Source of the DNA: Metabacillus arenae
GTDB taxonomy: Bacteria; Bacillota; Bacilli; Bacillales; Bacillaceae
Assembly (NCBI RefSeq): GCF_014773385.1
Contig: NZ_JACXAI010000021.1
Location: forward strand, 1 to 64,000
Length of the DNA: 64,000 nt
Direction of reading: 5' to 3'
The notes beneath the pieces were generated by a model that saw nothing but the letters and a program-made list of their open reading frames with translations, ran no database searches and was not told where the DNA came from. The first letter of the stretch is position 1, and the number at the start of each line of letters is the position of its first letter. A program made the translations under genes and the position numbers. Positions 1-8,462 of this stretch are shown here, piece after piece.

Positions 1-28
1 GAACGATCAAAAACTTAATGAATAAAAA

Positions 29-66
29 GGGAGCCATTTCCTTTTAGAAACAGCTCCGGTTTTTTT
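29..66 (+). terminator. Rho-independent terminator of a gene left of the window
   Basis: GGAGC pairs with GCTCC around an inner TTTC/GAAA stem and is followed by a T run, giving a terminator in the rightward direction. The gene it serves lies outside the window. I see no gene between here and the converging regulator that ends at 315. Confidence 0.6.
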
Positions 67-314
67 ACATCTCCACTTTTTGGGGTCTTGACCATATTAC
101 CGTGGTTCTCAATTCGAGCATGCCTTTTTGGATGTGGAAATCAAAAATCTTAAAAGCTAAATTTGTTTTTTAACCTTCAAACAAAGTTGTCTTGAGGAAG
201 GGATCTCCTTCTTCAATCAAACAGAAAGGTTGATAAGAGAGGAAGCTCAATGCAAATGTATAAAGTTTTGTCGTTTTAAGAGATCTTTTTTTAAGAATGA
301 ACTAGGAGGAAACA

Positions 315-2273
315 TTATTCAAAACTTTCTTCGTCCTGATTTAAAAGGAGGGCAGTCAGTTTGCCAAACGCTACGTATATGTCTAAAGCCATTTGTACTT
401 CTCGTCTAGTTGTAGAATTCATCATATCAATGTTAAATCGTTCTTTTAAATTGGTAAGGCGATAGCGCATGCCGCCAATTGATAAGTTAAGGATCCGAGC
501 GGTTTTATGCAAATTACATTCATTATTTAAATAAAAATAAATCGTTTTTAATAGCCCAGATGATTTCTGAAGGTCATAGTCATAGATAGGACCTAAAACG
601 CTATTGGCATAATTATCCAATTCCTGAGGATTTCTTGCATCTAATAAAATGGAGATATGGCCAATTGTCGAGAATAAGAACACTTGCTGTTTCTTATTGA
701 TTTGAGCGATTTCTAATGCTTTTTTAGCTTGTTTGTAACCTTCGTGAGTTCTATGAATACTTGGACATATATTGCTTATTCCAATGAGCAGTTGTGCTGA
801 AGGAAATTTCCTCTTCACTTCTTTTAATATGGATATTCCGAATTTCTCTTCGCTCATATTGCAAGCCTTTAATAAATCCACGGAAACAAGCGCTTGAATC
901 TGTCCAAAAGAGTGTGAGATCAATATATTTTCTCCTGCAATAGAAAATGAATATTTTCGAAGGCTGTTCATAATCACTTCCTTTTCATCATTTACAAATT
1001 CATCGTTTTGAAAATCATAGGATTGATTTTGTAAGTTAAAAATAAACACATAATGTGGTTTGTTGATTCTGTAGCCTAGATAAGATAGTTTTTTCGTGAT
1101 GTTAGAATCTAAATTTGGCTTCAGCAATACCTCGTGTAATAGTTCTCCTTTCATTCGCTGCTCTGTATCAATGGCGGTTTTTTCATTTAGAATATGAAGT
1201 GCACAAATATTTGCTGCTCGCTCAGCAAAAGAAGACTCTAGTTCTTCCATTTCTTTTGAGTTTTTAATGATTGAAATATAACCATACACACGGTTTTGTA
1301 CGATGATCGGTGTAATTAACGGATAATGGGAAAAACCTAGTTCCTTTAAAAGATTTAGTTGTATAGTAGTGGTTCGCTGTTTTAGCATTTCATTAATTTT
1401 ATCCTGGTCTGATAAGTCAAGTTTTTCCTTGTTCTCGATGATGTTTTTTAAGGAATAATACTGTATATCCCCATATTCTGACAGGGTTTCAAAATCCTTG
1501 TTGGAAATAACAATGCCACATTTCAAGCTGCGTCCAAGTATCTGGGCAATTGAGTCAAGTCCATTCCCCTGTAAGACAATTTGCGTCAATTGGTTACTTA
1601 ACAAATTCCCCTTTTTTAAAATTTCACTCTGTCTTTCAATTCGTTTATGTGCTTGATCTAGTTCATCCCTGATATCTTCTCGTTCATAATCAACCAATTC
1701 AGGTGAAATTTCATCTCCCCATAGATCAAGTGTTTTTCCAATGAAATGACAATGTGGATCACCCTTCCCGATACATTCAACCTCTTTAAATACAACTTTT
1801 TTGCCTAATGAGGTACTGCAGTAACCGCTCGCATACCCTTCAAGAAAATAACAAACAGGCTCAGAATGAATAGGGAAGTGCTGCAAATATTGTTTGGCTT
1901 CATAAGATTGATTCCAATACCCTTCCACGTCGAATTCTTGGCTCTCTGTATCAATATGAACTTTAATAGGAACAGATGATGTTCGTCCGAAAAGGCTATG
2001 CATCTTGACCCCTGCCATGATCCATTCCTTTTTATTTTCCCAATTAAACATATCCTTTAACATCAAGGCTTCATGCCTGCCGCACTGATATCCATACCGT
2101 AATAGAAAGCGTTTGGCCCTTTCAATTCCAAGAGCTAAAACTAGATCTTTGATTAACGTTCCCCAAGCATCAGCACTTGATATAAACATTCGATGAGACT
2201 GTAGAAAATCATCCTTCTTGGGGTTCATACTAAATAAATCGCCTAAGGTATTCGTGTTTGCTTTTATAGCCAT
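315..2273 (-). CDS. V4R (XylR/DmpR-type sensor) - PucR-type transcriptional regulator
   Basis: 652-aa regulator, probably an aromatic-responsive activator of the divergent catabolic operon. Residues about 20-180 look like XylR_N plus V4R. C141, E164, C167 and C175 have the spacing I recall for the zinc ligands of the phenol sensor MopR (C155/E178/C181/C189). H92 and W120 fall, with the same offset of 14, on the residues I recall contacting the phenol hydroxyl (H106/W134). A helical linker (about 195-220) and a GAF-like region follow. The C-terminus (about 583-640) is a PucR-type HTH with the pattern LNNxxNxxxTARxLxxxxxxxRYRL. DmpR and XylR carry a sigma-54 AAA+ domain instead, and none is visible here. 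The gene is divergent from the thiolase operon, with about 290 bp between. Ligand identity is inference. Confidence 0.85.
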   Translation of the reverse strand: MAIKANTNTLGDLFSMNPKKDDFLQSHRMFISSADAWGTLIKDLVLALGIERAKRFLLRYGYQCGRHEALMLKDMFNWENKKEWIMAGVKMHSLFGRTSSVPIKVHIDTESQEFDVEGYWNQSYEAKQYLQHFPIHSEPVCYFLEGYASGYCSTSLGKKVVFKEVECIGKGDPHCHFIGKTLDLWGDEISPELVDYEREDIRDELDQAHKRIERQSEILKKGNLLSNQLTQIVLQGNGLDSIAQILGRSLKCGIVISNKDFETLSEYGDIQYYSLKNIIENKEKLDLSDQDKINEMLKQRTTTIQLNLLKELGFSHYPLITPIIVQNRVYGYISIIKNSKEMEELESSFAERAANICALHILNEKTAIDTEQRMKGELLHEVLLKPNLDSNITKKLSYLGYRINKPHYVFIFNLQNQSYDFQNDEFVNDEKEVIMNSLRKYSFSIAGENILISHSFGQIQALVSVDLLKACNMSEEKFGISILKEVKRKFPSAQLLIGISNICPSIHRTHEGYKQAKKALEIAQINKKQQVFLFSTIGHISILLDARNPQELDNYANSVLGPIYDYDLQKSSGLLKTIYFYLNNECNLHKTARILNLSIGGMRYRLTNLKERFNIDMMNSTTRREVQMALDIYVAFGKLTALLLNQDEESFE

Positions 2274-2354
2274 TTTGCAACCTCCAAAAAAGAATAGATT
2301 GTGAATTGTTAATTACTATAATATCAGATTAGAATGGATTTTTAAAAACAAGAA

Positions 2355-2430
2355 CTATACGTTTCGGTTGTAAATATAGATTTTTCCGACCGATAAGTAA
2401 ATTGTTTCCTATGCCTAATATTAATAACAT
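2355..2430 (+). promoter_or_regulatory. Operator plus sigma-A promoter of the thiolase operon (copy A)
   Basis: TACGTTTCGGTTGTAAA at 2358, TTTTCCGACC at about 2382-2391 and TAAATTGTTT at 2398-2407 recur with identical spacing upstream of the Rieske gene at 13135. TCGG and CCGA form the core of an interrupted dyad. The -35 is TTGTTT (2402-2407), followed by a 17-bp spacer and TAACAT (2425-2430). An element just upstream of -35 suits an activator; the adjacent PucR/V4R regulator is the obvious candidate. Confidence 0.7.
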
Positions 2431-2564
2431 GTATATATAATTAAGTTTTCAAAATAGTTTTACAAATGGAAAGGTGGAAATTGTTATCTGTGCTTTCACG
2501 AGATCCAATGGATTCCACAATGGTCAATTGTAAGCTGTTCATTTAAAAGCAAAGGGGAATGAAG

Positions 2565-3743
2565 ATGAGACGTTCATTAAGTGATCAAGTGTGTATTGTC
2601 GGAGTAGGTGAAACGGACTTTGTAAGGGGTACAGATAAGTCATTAACACAATTATTAACGGAAGCAGCTGTGAACGCTTGTAAAGATGCCGGAATTCATC
2701 CTTCTGAAATAGATGGTGTTATTAATCCATGGAGATATAATGTCCGGTGTGAAGATTTGGTTGCTGGTTTAGGAATTAAAGAACTTAAATTCAGTGGTAG
2801 AAGTGAAATGGGTGGAGCAAGTGCGATTGCAGCGATACAACAAGCTGCTCTTGCTGTCGAACATGGTGTAGCAGAATACGTTGTGGTAGCCACCGGTCAA
2901 AAAGGTTATTCAGGACCAAGATTAGGCGGAACTGATCCTAGAATACTAGACTATAATAATACGATTATGCCAAATCCAGAGTATCGCGATAATATGGAAT
3001 ATCCATATGGTGTAATGGTTCCAATGCAATATTTCTCTCTTCATGCTAATCGCTGGTTTTATGAATATAACCCAGACCCAATTGGCATGCAAATTGTGGC
3101 CATGACGTGCCGGGAACATGCCCACAATAATAGTAAAGCCTATATGAAGGGGAGGGCTATGACCGAGGAAGACTATCAAAATTCCCCAATGCTGGTCACC
3201 CCATTTAGGCTATTCGATTGTTCTTTAGAGATAGATGGGGCTGGTGCAGTGATTGTAACATCAAAACGCAATGCCCACCGTTTCAAAAAGCCTATCTATA
3301 TTGCCGGTATTGCCGAAGGACATCCGAATCAACCTGATGATATGCCAACCCGCTCGGATATATTGGACATGGGTATTAAATATGCTGCACCAAGAGCATT
3401 TGAAATGGCTGGAATATCAAGGGATGAGATAGATTTTGCTGAAATCTATGATTGTTTTACGTTTATCGTATTACGACAAATTGAGGAAATGGGTTTTTGT
3501 GAAAGAGGAGAGGCACCTGATTTTGTTAAAAATGGAAGAATAACGTATGGTGGACAATTGCCAATTAATACACACGGCGGCTTATTATCGCAGGCACATA
3601 TTGTAGGAATTAATCATGTGGTAGAAGGCGTACATCAATTAAGAGGCGAATCAGGAATCGCTCAGGTACAGGATGCAAAAATAGGGTTAGTGACGGGATA
3701 TGGCGATATGGGTGATGGGTCCATTGCCATTTTACACAATTAA
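2565..3743 (+). CDS. Thiolase-like protein (SCP2/BbsB-type)
   Basis: Thiolase-superfamily protein of about 392 aa, of the type that pairs with a small OB-fold protein (next gene). It has the thiolase-like N-terminus (VCIVGVGETDFVRG) and a C-terminal NTHGGLLSQAH motif where classical thiolases have NxxGGxxxxGHP. The usual nucleophile-Cys region reads FSGRSEMGGAS, with no Cys. In the operon with two class III CoA-transferases it resembles BbsB, the thiolase subunit for benzoylsuccinyl-CoA. I infer CoA-dependent C-C cleavage of an acyl-CoA, but the missing Cys means activity is not assured. The ATG at 2559 has the GGGG Shine-Dalgarno abutting it; the ATG at 2565 is spaced correctly and is chosen. 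Confidence 0.8.
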   Translation: MRRSLSDQVCIVGVGETDFVRGTDKSLTQLLTEAAVNACKDAGIHPSEIDGVINPWRYNVRCEDLVAGLGIKELKFSGRSEMGGASAIAAIQQAALAVEHGVAEYVVVATGQKGYSGPRLGGTDPRILDYNNTIMPNPEYRDNMEYPYGVMVPMQYFSLHANRWFYEYNPDPIGMQIVAMTCREHAHNNSKAYMKGRAMTEEDYQNSPMLVTPFRLFDCSLEIDGAGAVIVTSKRNAHRFKKPIYIAGIAEGHPNQPDDMPTRSDILDMGIKYAAPRAFEMAGISRDEIDFAEIYDCFTFIVLRQIEEMGFCERGEAPDFVKNGRITYGGQLPINTHGGLLSQAHIVGINHVVEGVHQLRGESGIAQVQDAKIGLVTGYGDMGDGSIAILHN

Positions 3744-3781
3744 TTGTCATGTAAAAATGAAATGAAAGAGGGGCTAAAAAT

Positions 3782-4234
3782 ATGAATCAAGTAGAAATGC
3801 AGGTAATCAGACCATTGCCAAATAGAGATTCCGATTGGTCACGTGATTGGGATTTATATAAACCTTTTTGGGAAGGAACAAGAGAAGGAAAACTTTTTGT
3901 TCAGGAATGTACGGCTACCGGAAAGAAAATATGGCCGCCGAGATTTTTATCTCCGCATGAACCTGGTTCCGAAATAAGATGGGTTGAAGCAGGTACAAGT
4001 GGCGTTGTTTACACTTTTAATATTGTACATCGAGCATTTTATCCATACTTTAAAGAGCGTGTTCCATATGCTCTTGTTGCAGTTGATGTGGGAGACGGCG
4101 TAAGATTTCTTGGAAATACAGTTGACATGGATCCTACCAAAGTCAAAGTAGGTATGGAAATGGAAGCGGTTTTTGAAAAGGTCGATGATGAAGTTACCTT
4201 GGTTCACTGGAAGCCTGTGAATGGAGGGAATTAA
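3782..4234 (+). CDS. OB-fold acyl-CoA-associated protein (DUF35/BbsA-type), zinc cysteines lost
   Basis: 150-aa protein with the layout of DUF35 partners of thiolase-like proteins: an N-terminal helix (WDLYKPFWEGTREGKL), a rubredoxin-like hinge, then an OB fold (SGVVYTFNIVHRAFYP, PYALVAVDVGDGVRFLGN). In most of the family the hinge binds zinc through CxxC...CxxC. Here it reads FVQECTATGKKIWPPRFLSP, with only one Cys, so zinc binding looks lost while the PPR motif is kept. It lies 38 bp after the thiolase gene and 1 bp before the next start, so it is translated with them. It probably forms a complex with the preceding thiolase-like subunit. Confidence 0.82.
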   Translation: MNQVEMQVIRPLPNRDSDWSRDWDLYKPFWEGTREGKLFVQECTATGKKIWPPRFLSPHEPGSEIRWVEAGTSGVVYTFNIVHRAFYPYFKERVPYALVAVDVGDGVRFLGNTVDMDPTKVKVGMEMEAVFEKVDDEVTLVHWKPVNGGN

Positions 4235-4235
4235 C

Positions 4236-5564
4236 ATGAACATCCAACATGATCTTTTAACTGGGATTAGGGTTCTTGATTTTACATGGAGTGTTTCTGG
4301 TTCAAATACAACTAGAATTCTAGCAGCAATGGGAGCAGAGGTAATTAAAGTAGAATGGCCAAAGACACCTGATATGATGCGGTTTTCCATGTATGCAAAG
4401 GATGATGAGCCTGGCTTAGATAACGGTGCGTTTTTTAATAGTTTAAATGTTGGTAAGAAAAGCTTTACCGTTAATATCAAATCAGCTGAAGGTATGAATA
4501 TCATTAAAGAGTTGATTAAAAAATCGGATATCGTTACTGAAAACTTTAGTGCTGGTGTTTTTGAAAAATGGGGTCTAGATTACAGCAGCTTAAAAGAACT
4601 GAATGAAGGCATTATTTATATGAGTATTTCCGGATTAGGTCATACCGGAAGACAAAAAAATTATGGGACATGGGGTCCGACAGCAGCAGCTTTATCCGGC
4701 ATGACCTATATTTCCGGCTTACCAGATACACATCCAAGTGGATGGGGTTATTCGATTTTAGATATTGTTGCCGGATATACAGGTGCATATTCTGTTTTAA
4801 CGGCATTACTCTATAAGAAACGTACAGGGGAAGGCCAATATATCGATATTTCTCAGGTGGAAACAGCATTGCCTTTGGTCGGTACAAATGTATTAGATTA
4901 TTTTGTCAATGCCCGTCCTTCAAACAGACCAGATTTTCCAACTGGTAATCGTTCTATTCTTTCTACTGATGAAAGGAAATCAGACTTTAGAGGTCCGATT
5001 GCTTGTCCGCAAAATACATACCGTTGTGCGGGTGAGGATGCGAATGACTATTGTGTCATAGCTATTTACTCTGATGATGAGTGGGAAAGATTTAAAGCTG
5101 CGATCGGTCAGCCTGAATGGGGAAATGATCCGAAATTCACCAACCTAAAAGGTCGTATCCAACATCAGGGTGAACTAGACCAACATATCGAAGAGTATAC
5201 AATCAGATTTCATAAATATGAAGTAATGGAAGCATTGCAGCAATACGGCATTGTTGCTGTGGCAGTTCAACAAAATGAGGATATTGTAGAAAATGATCCT
5301 CAATTAAGATTCAGAGGTCTGTTTGAAAAGATTAAACATCCACTACTAGGTGAAAGATTAGTAGAAGGTATTCCTATTAAAATGTCTCAAACATCCCCAT
5401 CTATTCGTAAACCAGCGCCTTTAATGGGAGAAGATAATGATTTTGTATTAAAAGAAATACTAGATTATTCAGAAGAGGAAATAGAATTACTGAATCGTAA
5501 TGGTGTTTTCTGGCCATTGGATATGCCAAAAGATTCGTTTAAAGCAGTTAGACCATTATGGTAA
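4236..5564 (+). CDS. Class III (CaiB/BaiF) CoA-transferase, probable non-catalytic subunit
   Basis: About 442-aa family III CoA-transferase: N-terminal GIRVLDFTWSVSGSNTTRILAAMGAEVIKVEWP, then GWGYSILDIVAGYTG and GQYIDISQVETAL. The last motif carries the catalytic Asp in formyl-CoA transferase and relatives; this protein has Glu209 there, while its downstream paralogue has Asp208. That pattern matches BbsE/BbsF, where one subunit of the heterodimer is inactive. Start: an ATG at 4221 contains the GGAGGG ribosome site of the true start at 4236, directly after the upstream stop. Likely role: the CoA-transfer step that activates an aryl or dicarboxylic acid, together with the next gene product. 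Confidence 0.85.
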   Translation: MNIQHDLLTGIRVLDFTWSVSGSNTTRILAAMGAEVIKVEWPKTPDMMRFSMYAKDDEPGLDNGAFFNSLNVGKKSFTVNIKSAEGMNIIKELIKKSDIVTENFSAGVFEKWGLDYSSLKELNEGIIYMSISGLGHTGRQKNYGTWGPTAAALSGMTYISGLPDTHPSGWGYSILDIVAGYTGAYSVLTALLYKKRTGEGQYIDISQVETALPLVGTNVLDYFVNARPSNRPDFPTGNRSILSTDERKSDFRGPIACPQNTYRCAGEDANDYCVIAIYSDDEWERFKAAIGQPEWGNDPKFTNLKGRIQHQGELDQHIEEYTIRFHKYEVMEALQQYGIVAVAVQQNEDIVENDPQLRFRGLFEKIKHPLLGERLVEGIPIKMSQTSPSIRKPAPLMGEDNDFVLKEILDYSEEEIELLNRNGVFWPLDMPKDSFKAVRPLW

Positions 5565-5584
5565 AAGAGAAGGAGTGAACTTTG

Positions 5585-6790
5585 ATGAAAAAGGTCGCTT
5601 TAAAAGGGATTACGATACTAGAGATAGGAGATCAATTGACTCAATTTGCTGGAAAACTACTAGCAGATATGGGCGCTCAGGTGATCAAGGTGGAACCGAG
5701 TGAGGGCGCACCGTCAAGAAATATAGGTCCATTTTACAAAGATATTCCTGATAAAAATGGAAGCTTATATTTTTGGAATTACAATACTTCTAAAAAATCG
5801 ATTACTTTAGATATCGATACAAAAGAAGGTCAAGAAAAAATACTATCTTTACTGGATGATGCAGATGTCATTCTGGAAGGAAATAAACCGGGTCAAATGA
5901 AAGAATGGGGCTTGGATTATGATACGTTGTCAAGGAAATTTCCTGGACTAGTCTATTGTTCTGTTACTCCTTTTGGCCAGGATGGACCATGGAGTAACTA
6001 TCAATCATCGGATATTGCCCAATTAGCGTTGGGTGGAATTATGGCTGCCACGGGGTACGATGATATTCCTGACGCTCCTCCAATCGCTCCGACTGGCGGG
6101 CAATCATTCCATCTTACAGGGTATTTTGCAGCTATGGGAATTGTAAGCGCATTGCTTTATCGCGATTTTAAAAGTCAAGGTCAATATATTGATATTTCTG
6201 TACATGATTGTGTCACTGTCTCTACTGAGATGTCTCTACCTTATTGGATTTATCAAAAAGAGCATGTCATACGTCAAACTGGCCGGCACGCCCTTCCGAA
6301 CCGCTCAGTGCGTTGGAATCTCAAATGTAAGGATGGAAAATATATTCTGGTTTTAAATACTTATTTAGATGTAAAAAGATGGAAGAGTTTAGTGTCTTGG
6401 TTGTCATCCCATCAGCTGGAAGAAGACTTGGGAGACGAAAGATATACAAATGATAAGTTTCGTGCTGAACGAATGGAGCATGTAACAGATGTATTAGAGC
6501 GTTTTTGTAATCAATTTGAGTCAGAATATATTTATCATACTGCACAAAGTATCGGCCTTCCTTGGGCACCGGTTCGTGCACCGGAAGATATGATTCATGA
6601 TAAACATTTAAATGAGGATCGAAATGTCTTTGCATCTGTGTATCACCCTGAGTTAAATGAATCGCTTACTTATCCAGGCGCACCATATAAGTTCTATGAA
6701 ACTCCTTGGAATATTAAAAAAAGACCTCCGTTGTTAGGGGAGCATAATGACGAGGTCCTGCACAGTTTGAACACGAAACTGTCCAACTAG
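5585..6790 (+). CDS. Class III (CaiB/BaiF) CoA-transferase, probable catalytic subunit
   Basis: About 401-aa CoA-transferase that would move CoA from a donor such as succinyl-CoA to a carboxylic acid through an aspartyl-CoA intermediate. It shows KGITILEIGDQLTQFAGKLLADMGAQVIKVE at the N-terminus and GQYIDISVHDCVT, with Asp208 at the catalytic position. It is 20 bp after the Glu209 paralogue and preceded by GGAG. TTG at 5582 is an alternative start; ATG 5585 is preferred. The C-terminus (PPLLGEHNDEVL) is complete for the family. Directly after the stop lies a foreign fragment of a dipeptidase gene, showing a past rearrangement at this boundary. Confidence 0.87.
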   Translation: MKKVALKGITILEIGDQLTQFAGKLLADMGAQVIKVEPSEGAPSRNIGPFYKDIPDKNGSLYFWNYNTSKKSITLDIDTKEGQEKILSLLDDADVILEGNKPGQMKEWGLDYDTLSRKFPGLVYCSVTPFGQDGPWSNYQSSDIAQLALGGIMAATGYDDIPDAPPIAPTGGQSFHLTGYFAAMGIVSALLYRDFKSQGQYIDISVHDCVTVSTEMSLPYWIYQKEHVIRQTGRHALPNRSVRWNLKCKDGKYILVLNTYLDVKRWKSLVSWLSSHQLEEDLGDERYTNDKFRAERMEHVTDVLERFCNQFESEYIYHTAQSIGLPWAPVRAPEDMIHDKHLNEDRNVFASVYHPELNESLTYPGAPYKFYETPWNIKKRPPLLGEHNDEVLHSLNTKLSN

Positions 6791-6850
6791 CAGATTCATA
6801 AGATCATTGGCGGCAATGCATTGTGGATTTTAGAGGATATTTTTAGTTAA
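6791..6850 (+). pseudogene. Remnant: C-terminus of an M19 dipeptidase
   Basis: Twenty codons directly after the CoA-transferase stop read QIHKIIGGNALWILEDIFS then TAA. This closely matches the end of the intact dipeptidase at 12.9 kb (IQKIIGGNALRVLEEIL) in protein and DNA (AAGATCATTGG, GGATTTTAGAGGA). No start codon and no rest of the gene is present. It is a scar of a second dipeptidase copy deleted here, or of recombination between copies. Confidence 0.75.
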
Positions 6851-6918
6851 CTGTCTTAGATTATATAAGTTTTAAATACCATTTGAAATTTTAATATGTT
6901 TTGGAGGGCCAGTATAAT

Positions 6919-8316
6919 ATGAAAAATCATGAATATTTGTCAGGAATAATTGAGGAAAAGAAAGAGAGACTTTTGGAAGTTAGTAATCAAATATGGGGAT
7001 TTTGTGAAACGCGTTATGAAGAGTTTCAATCAGCAGAGTTACTTTGTAAAGCATTGGAGGAAGAAGGGTTTAAAGTTGAGCGGGAAGCTGGGAATATTAA
7101 AACAGCATTTATAGGGACCTATGGAAGTGGGGGACCAACCATTGCTATACTTGGTGAATTTGATGCCTTACCTAATTTGAGTCAAGAAGCAGGAACTTCG
7201 ATTAAGAAGGAAATTAGTAAAGGAGGAAATGGTCATGGATGTGGCCACCATCTTTTAGGTGTTGGTTCTTTAGCCGCAGCCATTGCAGTTCGCCATTATA
7301 TAGAGAAAAAAGGAATAGAGGCTACCATTCGTTACTACGGTTGTCCCGCTGAGGAAGGAGGGGGTGGAAAGGCCTATATGGTAAGAGAGGGGCTTTTTAA
7401 AGATGTAGATATTGCTTTTACTTGGCATCCATATGATCAAAATATAGCTTATAATGCTACGATGTTAGCAACCACCCAAATCTACTATAAATTCAAAGGG
7501 ATAAGTAACCATGCTTCTTTTGCGCCGCACTTGGGCAGAAGTGCTTTAGATGCTGTGGAGTTAATGAATGTAGGAGTTAATTATTTAAGAGAGCATATTA
7601 TTCCAGAAGCAAGAGTTCACTATGCCATAACAAATACCGGTGGTTTTGCTCCCAATATTGTTCAAGCAGAAGCTGAAGTACTATACAAAATACGTGCTCC
7701 TAAAGTGAACCAGGTGAAGGAGATAGTCGAAAGAGTCACAAATATAGCCAAAGGGGCATCTTTAATGACAGAAACAGAAATGGATCTAGAAGTTGATGGC
7801 TCTTCTGCAGATTTAATTCCTAATGTCACATTAGCCTCACTGTTATACGAAAATTTTAAAAACATTGGAGTACCAGGTTATACAGAGGAAGAGTTGAAGT
7901 TTGCACAGTCTATACAAAATAGTTTTTCAGAGCCGCAAAAGGAAAATGTGCGTATCCATGATAATACAATTATTTCGAATGAAATCCAACCTTTTTTAGA
8001 GGAAGCAGATTTCCTACCAGCCTCAACAGATGTAGGGGATGTTAGCTGGAATGTACCAACAGGACAAGTTTATACGAGCTCATTTGCCTTTGGAACTCCA
8101 ATCCATTCTTGGCAGCTTGTTACACAAGGGAAATCCTCCATTGCTCACAAAGGAATGCTATTGGCTGGTAAAGTAATGGCAGCTTCCGCTGTTGATGCCA
8201 TTCTTAGACCAGAATTAATTGAAAAAGCTAAGAATGAATTAAAACAACGAACAGCTGGGAATAATTATGTGTCCTTGATCCCATCTTATGCAAAACCACT
8301 CCCAATCAGAAAATAA
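6919..8316 (+). CDS. M20 family amidohydrolase, AbgB-like (aminobenzoyl-glutamate hydrolase type)
   Basis: About 465-aa cytoplasmic metallo-hydrolase. Metal-site motifs are GEFDALPN and GHGCGHHLLG, then CPAEEGGGGKAYM carrying the catalytic Glu pair. The C-terminal STDVGDVSW and HSWQLVTQGKSSIAHKGM fit the AbgB/amidohydrolase clade, which splits N-aroyl amino acids such as p-aminobenzoyl-glutamate. The AbgT-type transporter follows 146 bp later, and the pair suggests import plus hydrolysis of an aroyl conjugate. No AbgA partner is present. TTG at 6901 contains the GGAGGG ribosome site, so the ATG at 6919 is the real start. Confidence 0.85.
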   Translation: MKNHEYLSGIIEEKKERLLEVSNQIWGFCETRYEEFQSAELLCKALEEEGFKVEREAGNIKTAFIGTYGSGGPTIAILGEFDALPNLSQEAGTSIKKEISKGGNGHGCGHHLLGVGSLAAAIAVRHYIEKKGIEATIRYYGCPAEEGGGGKAYMVREGLFKDVDIAFTWHPYDQNIAYNATMLATTQIYYKFKGISNHASFAPHLGRSALDAVELMNVGVNYLREHIIPEARVHYAITNTGGFAPNIVQAEAEVLYKIRAPKVNQVKEIVERVTNIAKGASLMTETEMDLEVDGSSADLIPNVTLASLLYENFKNIGVPGYTEEELKFAQSIQNSFSEPQKENVRIHDNTIISNEIQPFLEEADFLPASTDVGDVSWNVPTGQVYTSSFAFGTPIHSWQLVTQGKSSIAHKGMLLAGKVMAASAVDAILRPELIEKAKNELKQRTAGNNYVSLIPSYAKPLPIRK

Positions 8317-8462
8317 TTTCTTCTCATTCGTGTAGCAGTAATTGAAGGAAAATGACTTCAAAATCAATAGGACTTTCTTTTTAAGGTTGGGGAATCATTT
8401 AGTTTAGCGAGACGGTTTGGAGACTTCGTCACCCTACATAAATCAAAAAAAGGAGTACTTAT

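Noticed and set aside
3947-4504. 185-aa minus-strand frame opposite the OB-fold and CoA-transferase genes
   Set aside because: Antisense shadow of two well-supported genes, no ribosome site.
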